From Halichondria panicea (taxonomy: Eukaryota; Porifera; Demospongiae; Suberitida; Halichondriidae): a stretch of DNA of 64,000 bases. Of this stretch, positions 57,904 to 64,000 are shown one piece after another. Each line of letters begins with the position of its first letter. Position 1 is the stretch's first letter. The notes beneath the pieces were generated by a model. The model did no database searches and was not told the DNA's origin. It saw nothing but the letters and a program-made list of their open reading frames with translations. The stretch is from assembly GCF_963675165.1 (NCBI RefSeq), contig NC_087380.1:5836071-5900070 (forward strand), read 5' to 3'. The position numbers and the translations under genes were made by a program.

Positions 57904-60142
57904 AGCTAGGAGGGAAGTTCTGATTGCATAGAAATCAATCAACATGCAGTATTGACAATCCTTGTCTCTATGTTTACAGTGATCAACTTGGTCACCAACA
58001 AGTGTGTCAGGATGATTGGAAAGGTGTGTATTAATTTGAATCGAGGCCTGTCCCAAATAAATGGTCTCATCCTAACCACTTTGTCTCGACTAGACACCTA
58101 TAGTCAAATATTTTGTAGTCACATGCATTTACTTATCGCAGGAGGAGAATGTTCGGTTTCTCCAGTTGGCGGTTCATCAAGGGCAAGTGGGCAAGAAGGT
58201 CACAGCTAACATGGTGGGTATTGTTATCTGTGAATTAATAGAGCCGTTTAATGTGGAAGCATCTATGTGTAATTACCCCAGGCTGTGCCGCAGCCAGCGG
58301 GTATAGTAGTCGTCTGTTTGTGAAACATGAGTCTGCTTACCTGGATTCCATAGCGCTGCGTTTACAGCATGGATTGCCTTCACACAAAAAGTTATTAGGC
58401 AGATTTTGATGTTAAAGCTTCGTTGTCGAATAAAAGCTAAGAAGCTTGAACTTACACACATTGGCTAGATAGCTCTACACCCGGCCTTTATTCGAGGTAG
58501 GTCCTACGTATTTACAGCTGAAGTGATCCCGTACCCAAAAACAATGGAACAGGGTCACTAAAGTAGAAAGCTAAAATTATGACTGTTGGTGCTTCTTTGC
58601 TTTTGCTTATCCTGATCCTAGCCCCAGAACATACCACAAGAGCCATGTTTCTAAGACTCCAGGCTTCTTTCATAACTTTTCTGTGATCCTAGTCCACAAT
58701 GAATGTCTCATACAAAACTTCGTTTTCAGTTCTTAAAAGTTTCAGCATACCTCTAGCTCCTAGCTGTTACTTGCTGCTTAGCCAGCATTTTACTTTTTTG
58801 ATTGCTATAGATCTTTATTATTCATGTCAACAGCCGAGGGTTGGCACTTCAGTGCTCTAGTTACTATGCTCCTACATGTAACAGAAACTGCAACCAATTA
58901 TGTCTTTGTACTTTCTCTTTTAAAAGTACCATATAAATTGGTACTAGTGTATCACTATACTGGTCCCTCTACAGATTTGTATTCACTGCAAAACATAATT
59001 ATGTTCTAACTGATTATGCTACCCTATACTCTCATAGGAAATGGAGGTGTCGGAAAACCCTGGTCTCTGTAAGGACACGTCTGACCCCACCCTCTTCTGT
59101 ACGGCCTACAAAAAGAACAGGTTCTACCTCTTCACCAGAAAGGAGCCGGCTGATGTCAAGAGGTACGGTACAGTGAGTGCCTGTGTGTGTGTCATGTATG
59201 TACGTATACAGTACAGTCATGTACATGTACTTAGCTCAATTTGTCACTTCACATGAACACTGAGATAGTGCAACTATTACAGTGCTAGTTGTGATCTTTT
59301 TACATTGTCTATAGATATAAGTTTAGCAAGTGTACGTACATCCTGAGTAACAAGTGGTCACCCTTGGCTTATAAGCAGGTCACTCTCTGTAATACAGCCA
59401 GGTTATTGGGCCTTAATGTCTCCCTGTTTCAACCTGTGTTAGTAGACCACCTCAGCCATTGTTGGGCAAGGATGACTGCTATAGACATGTGTCACTGTAC
59501 TTCCTCTGACATGTACATGTACATGCACATGCACATGCACATGCACATGTACATGCACATGCACATGCACATGTAGTAATTGCGCTATTTGTACCCCTTG
59601 CAGTGGTGAGAGTGACAGAGATGTGTTCAATGAGAAACCCTCCAAAGAAGAGCAGATGGCCGCCACTCAGGTGAGTGGGTGTGAGTGTGGGGGTGGTCTG
59701 ATTTATTCAGTCACTAGCAGAGGAGATAATTATAATCAGATTATGCTTTACACTTTGCCCACGACTACATACGTACATACATGTATTTTCAAAAGTGCAA
59801 CCTTTACCCATTATGCAATTGCTATATATTATAATTATGTGACAAGGCTCTCTGCTGCTGCAGGGAGGAGGGTCCAGAGTGAGCAATCTGGCTACACTGC
59901 ACACCACACTAGGGGACATTCAAATCAAGCTCTTCCCTGAATAGTGAGTTGTACTGCATGTATACACTGTAGCTCAAATTGTGACCTGTCTCGAATTGAG
60001 GCGTATTGTCTTGAACACCTGGTTAGTAAAGTAATAAAGATGTACGTACACATGTTTAGAGCCTAGTCTCCTGCATGAGTCCAATCTGAATAGAACCCCC
60101 CCCCCCGCAACTAGTTGGGCATGATTGACACACACACACACA

Positions 60143-60191
<49 letters not shown>

Positions 60192-62057
60192 TCCCTCTCC
60201 CTCTCCCTCTCTCCCTCTCTCCCCCTCTCTCACTCTCTCCCTCTCTCCCTCTCTCCCTCTCTCCCTCTCTCTCTCTCTCTCTCTCGCAGTTGTCCTAAGA
60301 CAGTAGAGAACTTCTGCGTCCACAGCGGCAACGGCTACTACAATGGCCACATCTTTCACAGAGTCATCAAGCAGTTTATGATTCAGACAGGGGACCCCAC
60401 AGGTGAAGTTGGATGCGTTGTTGGTGTTTATTGGCTATAACTATCCTCGCTGTTGATCATGTGTATAACTGTATGTACGTAATGCCAGAGATTGTAGTTG
60501 ATTAAAGCATAATATCATGTGATAGGCCTCCCTAGAACCCGCTGCCATAATTATACATGTACATCTAGAGTTTATGGATAGCAACAGAACATTAAATCCA
60601 TAATTATAGCCTTTGATTTTGTTATAAATACACTGAAGTGTTAGATATGGGTCCCTACATATAGGAATACCTAAGGTTGCCACAGTATTAAAACGAATAC
60701 AGCTGTGTTTTCAAATTTTTATCTGTTGAGAGTACTAATTTTGGCGGGATTTGCAGCAAATTCATTAGCACATATATATTAGTAAGAGTATAATAAAAGC
60801 TTGTGTGAATACTTCTACAGCCCCGACGAATCCAAGGGCGGTTGAATAGAAGGTTTGAGTTTGGAGTCGGATATAGATAAAAAAGGGCTAGCTTGCTTAG
60901 TATACTCTCAAAAGTATATTTATATTTTATTTTAATGCGGACATAATTTAGCGTTAATGCTAAAATAGATAATAGGACACACTACACACAGTATCCGTAC
61001 TAAAAAAAAGTACACACTGTATAATTTCTGTCTCTTGGTACACATAAAGTACCATGACGTCATTTTTTATCTTCAATAAGTCACACCCGCTCACCCTAAC
61101 ACAGGTACAGGGACGGGTGGAGAGTCAATATGGGGTGACGAGTTTGAGGATGAGCTCCACCCCACACTGAAACATGACCGACCTTACACTGTTTCTATGG
61201 CAAACGCTGGCCCCAACACCAACGGCTCCCAATTTTTCATCATTGTTGTACCCACTGTAAGTCAGAACATGTATTTAAATTATACTTGTACTCTTTTTGT
61301 ATGCTACAGTAGTGAGTAGAAACAACTAAGTGCATGCAGCTTTGCAGCTCTTTTCTCACTCTCGCAGCTACATGTACCAAATAGCTAGCGTTCTAGTGCA
61401 GAGCTAATTATTAGAGTAGCAACACTCCATGGACAAGCTTTGCTACACACTGTTTTGAAACGATTATGGCACATAACTCGAGCCACAAATTGATATCAAG
61501 ACAACCGGACCAGAAGCCTATTACATAGAAGCTCTTACTTGCACTTCCGTGATCTCTGAGTGAAACTGTTACAGTAGCAGTCTAGACACACACACTACCT
61601 GTACATGTACATGTATACCTCGCTTGCACATGCGCTCACCGAGGAATAAATATTAGGCAAATTTGCTTTTGTATGTTGCTATCTACTGAGTTCGGAATGC
61701 ATGTGTGTGAAATAGCCTCCATGCATAGACTTCAATACGATTACCGTGATGCCAACTGTTAGTGTTTATAGCACTATAAAACCTGATAATTGCTACAATT
61801 ATTGCATGCTGTACATATATACATGTAGTGGATATTCTAACAGGAACAATTACGAGTTGTTTTTTTAAATACTCAATACTCACACATGCACACCCACACA
61901 CACCCACAAACAGCCATGGCTGGACAACAAACACACCGTTTTCGGCCGGGTTATCAAGGGGATGAACGTGTGCCAGGAAATCAGTGAGGTGAAGGTACAC
62001 CCAAAAACTGACAAACCCTATGAAGATGTCAAAATTATGAACGTGACTTTGAAATGA
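51552..62057 (+). CDS. PPWD1: PPWD1: WD40-repeat peptidyl-prolyl cis-trans isomerase (cyclophilin), spliceosome-associated
   Basis: Eighteen exons join in frame: 51552-51687, 51906-52008, 52277-52377, 52831-52926, 53993-54080, 54290-54395, 54693-54836, 55367-55522, 57414-57495, 57812-57865, 57980-58023, 58142-58213, 59038-59162, 59604-59670, 59864-59943, 60290-60402, 61105-61256, 61914-62057. Together 1,863 nt, 620 residues (human about 646). The N-terminus is Lys-rich (KKRKK). Next come WD40 repeats ([51 protein letters not shown]) and a C-terminal cyclophilin domain with the active-site set [22 protein letters not shown] and [10 protein letters not shown] (Arg, Phe, Met, Gln, Phe, Trp and His all present). 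It is known as a nuclear prolyl isomerase of the catalytic spliceosome. An antisense gene sits in the intron between exons 8 and 9. Confidence 0.96.
52116..52228. repeat. Tandem duplication in PPWD1 intron 2
   Basis: A unit of about 48-50 bp ('cttgttacatattgaatagg...') occurs twice in a row, almost identical. Confidence 0.92.
52438..52572. mobile_element. MITE, family CCGTATAGCG, in PPWD1 intron 3
   Basis: Ends CCGTATATCGGGGAATTTTC and inverted ...AAATTTCACGCTATACGG, between TA dinucleotides. 135 bp. The PPWD1 relic at 32 kb begins about 60 bp downstream of the equivalent position, so presence there cannot be tested. Confidence 0.85.
53290..53690. repeat. Dispersed repeat (gcagctctcttctcactc ... 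caccgaggcat)
   Basis: The unit in PPWD1 intron 4 recurs in PPWD1 intron 17 (about 61335-61650), with 3' parts near 48.9-49.08 and 0.51-0.68 kb. The fixed right end is 'caccgaggcataa'. No terminal inversion or coding part was recognised. Possibly SINE-like, but no A/B box was identified. Confidence 0.75.
55561..57145 (-). pseudogene. Multi-pass membrane protein gene nested in PPWD1 intron 8, split by a MITE
   Basis: Antisense to PPWD1. The coding start is a two-codon exon (ATGGCA, 57140-57145) with donor GTAAGT. It is joined to an exon from 57033 ([14 protein letters not shown]). Six or so membrane segments follow ([98 protein letters not shown]). At NPAIK the frame runs into a 327-bp TIR element and stops after about 30 foreign residues. 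Beyond it the protein resumes [17 protein letters not shown] with one more pair of membrane segments and a Cys-rich loop (CGFGCGG, CDQHF). Subtracting the element and one 9-bp target copy leaves 1,143 nt, a whole number of codons (380 residues). Family not recognised. This allele is probably inactive or encodes a truncated protein. Confidence 0.78.
55995..56321. mobile_element. 327-bp MITE with 9-bp target duplication (Mutator-like)
   Basis: Both ends start TAGACTGGCGG; the inverted similarity runs on for about 75 bp (shared 'actggcaaactg.ctatcag' and 'cactcgtctcagc'). The direct repeat ATTTAATTG lies at 55986-55994 and 56322-56330. A perfect 9-bp duplication with long TIRs is typical of Mutator-like elements. 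It interrupts the coding sequence of the nested gene. Confidence 0.92.
57593..57693. repeat. Perfect-arm hairpin element in PPWD1 intron 9
   Basis: Arms of about 32 bp (GCATTATCTGGTGGGACTTT... and its exact inverse) around a loop of about 35 bp. A minimal MITE or transcribed hairpin. Confidence 0.92.
58283..58410 (+). other. Orphan open segment in PPWD1 intron 12
   Basis: The plus-strand frame [20 protein letters not shown], then [14 protein letters not shown]-stop, reads like a protein fragment of about 40 residues but matches no family I know, and no splice partners are seen. Probably a relic of another gene or element. Confidence 0.3.
59512..59574. repeat. ACATG(C/T) short tandem repeat
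   Basis: About ten 6-bp units, acatgc with some acatgt, in PPWD1 intron 13. Confidence 0.95.
60129..60289 (+). repeat. 150-bp CT-repeat tract running into a splice acceptor
   Basis: (CA)n then (CT)n/(CTCCCT)n continues up to 'ctctcgcag', the acceptor of PPWD1 exon 16. It is in effect an oversized polypyrimidine tract and should vary in length between individuals. Confidence 0.93.
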
Positions 62058-62469
62058 CAGTATACAGTTATACATGTATAAGTATCATTTCTATAACAAG
62101 CTCAGTATATACATGTACACAATGTCATTTTCTACGATGATACAATAATTATAATTACGTCTATTTAAGGCTCCACAGTTACGCTGGTAAGGTGGCTGTA
62201 TTCAGAGATGGAAAATTAGTTGAAGCTGGATGGCGTGTCTTTAGAGGGCCGCCTAGTGCTATTAAATAGTAGGGTTGGGTCGAAAACAGCAAAAAGCCCC
62301 CCTCTAGCTCTCAGTCTGGATCTCACCATAGATTATATACTCTGACTGAAGGTAACCAGTGCATGCTAGCCTCGATTCCAGGCCGCACTAGAAGATGGGC
62401 TATAAAACCATAAAGTGCATGCCTGTGGGCTAAGTTGGGCAATTATAACTTTTCAGTATTTATAAATCA
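62058..62469. other. Intergenic between PPWD1 and the phosphatase gene
   Basis: About 410 bp holding the PPWD1 3' UTR and the promoter of the next gene. A TATAAA at 62461 lies only nine bases before the ATG, so it is not a usable TATA box for that start. Nothing else recognised. Confidence 0.45.
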
Positions 62470-63656
62470 ATGGCCACTTGGAGTGTCCTCTTGTTAGCGC
62501 TTGTCTTGAGCACTGCTCTAAGGCTGGGTCAAAGTGAGTTCACAGATCCTGAGCAAATAGCCATTGCTGCAACTGGTAAGTGTCTTTTTAGCTAGATCTC
62601 TATAGTCGCTGTTTATATATAGGGCTAGGGATAATGCAATGATGGTGTCATGAGAATGTAAGCAAGGCTTATAGGTAATTCTGTCCAGCTAGCATCTGTG
62701 CATCTGTATGAGGTAGACTACGATGTATACCTCCATCGCTATAGAATGTAAATATGGAAATTGTACAGACTCCTACTCGGGAATCGTGGTTACATGGGTG
62801 ACCTTTAACCGGACAGAGACCTCAGAAGTGCAGTATGGTATCCATAGCGACAAGACGGACCTGTCCAAGACTGCAAAGGGAGATACCACAAAGTTTGTAG
62901 TGGGAGACGTGAATCGCTTCATTCACAGGACCACTCTCAGAAATCTGGTTCCACTAGCGAAGTACGGTGAGTGTTGCACTATTAATTGTTCATTTTGGTC
63001 CCCCCAAAGACACCACCTCTAGTGATGTACTATCATTATCGTGGTGTGTGTTCTATTATGACAGAGACCACTCAACAACGTTCCTACAGGAAATATTCCT
63101 TACACTCTGGTCATATGTAAAGTTATACCTTCCTCACAAGCCAACATTTACAATAGGGTTTCTTGCATGCAGGATTTTTAGCTGGGAGGGGGAAATGTTT
63201 AATTGAGGATTCGGAGGACCCCAGAATTTTTGTTGAGGAACGGTTATCTTTGGTGCAACTTGGGTTTTGTATAAACCATTACATTTATATAGTTCGAAAA
63301 AAAAATCATACATTTTGTCATGACATAATTTAATTTCTAGGGGAATCGAATCCCAGGGCACCCCCCCTCCTCCTGATAACTAAATTTGTAACTGTACATC
63401 CTACAATGCTCAGTAGATATGGACACATTCAATGACATTGTATACTACAGACTACAGATGTGGCTCCCCTGCCAACTGGAGTCAGGTGCTCACTCTGAGA
63501 ACCCTGGGAGACCATACCTCGTCCCCTACGCTGGCATTCTATGGTGACTTTGGACTGGAGAATGCTCGCTCCCTCCCCTGGCTCATTGACGATGTTAATA
63601 GAGAACGGTTTGATGCTGTACTGCATGCAGGGGACATGGCATACAACTTATTCAAT
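62470..63656 (+). CDS. Purple acid phosphatase, ACP7 (PAPL) type, 5' part
   Basis: Exons 62470-62575 (signal peptide MATWSVLLLALVLSTALRLG, then the EQIAIAAT start), 62745-62966 and 63451-63656, all in phase. More exons lie beyond the window. Exon 2 is the N-terminal fibronectin-like domain of plant/animal high-molecular-weight PAPs (VVTWVTFNRTETSEVQYG, FIHRTTLRNLVPLAKY). It joins DYRCGSPANWSQVLTLRTL. The metallophosphatase core begins with FYGDFGLENARS (GDxG, first metal ligand Asp) and HAGDMAYN (GDxxY, bridging Asp and metal-binding Tyr). The remaining ligand motifs (GNHE, VxxH, GHxH) would follow downstream. Secreted or lysosomal Fe-dependent phosphomonoesterase. Confidence 0.9.
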
Positions 63657-64000
63657 GTGAGGATTGTTGAGTAACAAAAATTGATGGTTGAATGTTTGAT
63701 AGAACGACTGCCTACCTTGAAGTTACATACACTGTTGACTTACAGCAGACGTTCAGTTTCATGTACCTTGCAACACATACACGAACGTGAAACATGAAAC
63801 CACAATGTATAAGCTGTGGTTACTGAAATGTGGACCCTTGTATACTTTGCACTGTACACTGCAGTACCTTTATCAGTGGTATCCTAGCTGCATGTCCAGT
63901 GGTGTATATAGGAACCAGGGGCTGCAGCCCCCCTTCAGTTTTGGTGCATGCACTGCAACGCTACATGCCTGCTATTTTTAGTCAAGCTCAATGGAATCAA
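63657..64000. other. Intron of the phosphatase gene, cut by the window end
   Basis: No further exon recognised. The final 110 bases include a 'aaccaggggctgcagcccccc' stretch resembling the CAGGGGC-type TIR of the element at 17.2 kb. Confidence 0.5.

Noticed and set aside
60111-60359. Long Arg/Glu-rich minus-strand frame
   Set aside because: It is the complement of the CT-repeat tract and overlaps PPWD1 exon 16.
1-64000. tRNA, rRNA or other structured RNA genes
   Set aside because: I looked for tRNA-like box B words and rRNA-like blocks and saw none that fold convincingly by eye. A covariance-model scan would be decisive.

Overview
The window looks like nuclear DNA of an early-branching animal, most likely a demosponge. 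The reasons are intron-rich genes with animal orthologues (PPWD1, an ACP7-type purple acid phosphatase, a BRG1/SMARCA4 exon relic), sponge-style death-domain and EF-hand proteins, AT-rich intergenic DNA full of ataattat/gcatgcatg/tagctagct words, and many short TIR elements. Species is not determined. All gene models were built by eye from splice sites and reading-frame phase.

Layout. 0.7-4.2 kb: a minus-strand death-domain + class-3-lipase gene (copy 1) next to decayed PPWD1 exons 1-2. 4.4-5.1 kb: a possible small secreted protein. 5.6-5.8 kb: a broken BRG1 exon. 5.9-9.2 kb: repeats and a decayed EF-hand gene. 9.5-13.7 kb: a multi-exon MFS transporter with a frame break and a foldback repeat in its last intron. 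15.6-16.2 kb: a second, better preserved EF-hand gene with two frame breaks. 18.8-37.6 kb: three tandem, intronless genes for large surface proteins (signal peptide, right-handed beta-helix repeats, Cys-rich stalk, about nine membrane segments). The first has one frameshift, the second is intact, and the third is a pseudogene. Between the second and third lie decayed PPWD1 exons 4-6. 38.7-44.7 kb: a minus-strand gene with a C-terminal P-loop GTPase domain, whose long first visible intron holds a 1.2-kb palindrome and other elements. 46.2-48.2 kb: nested inverted repeats with a 15-bp minisatellite. 49.0-51.4 kb: death-domain/lipase copy 2, head to head (132 bp) with the complete 18-exon PPWD1 gene (51.55-62.06 kb). 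A PPWD1 intron hosts an antisense membrane-protein gene split by a MITE. 62.5-64 kb: the 5' part of a purple acid phosphatase gene, cut by the window end.

How it hangs together. The death-lipase/PPWD1 divergent pair was duplicated. One copy (49-62 kb) is complete. In the other (0.7-33 kb) the death-lipase gene survives, while PPWD1 is reduced to relics that now flank about 28 kb of other genes. The two points of most biological interest are the death-domain/class-3-lipase fusion (an EDS1-like combination that could be an innate-immune or cell-death protein) and the tandem beta-helix/multi-TM surface-protein array, which shows mosaic sequence sharing suggestive of gene conversion. Paralogous empty sites inside the window also date several TIR elements exactly.
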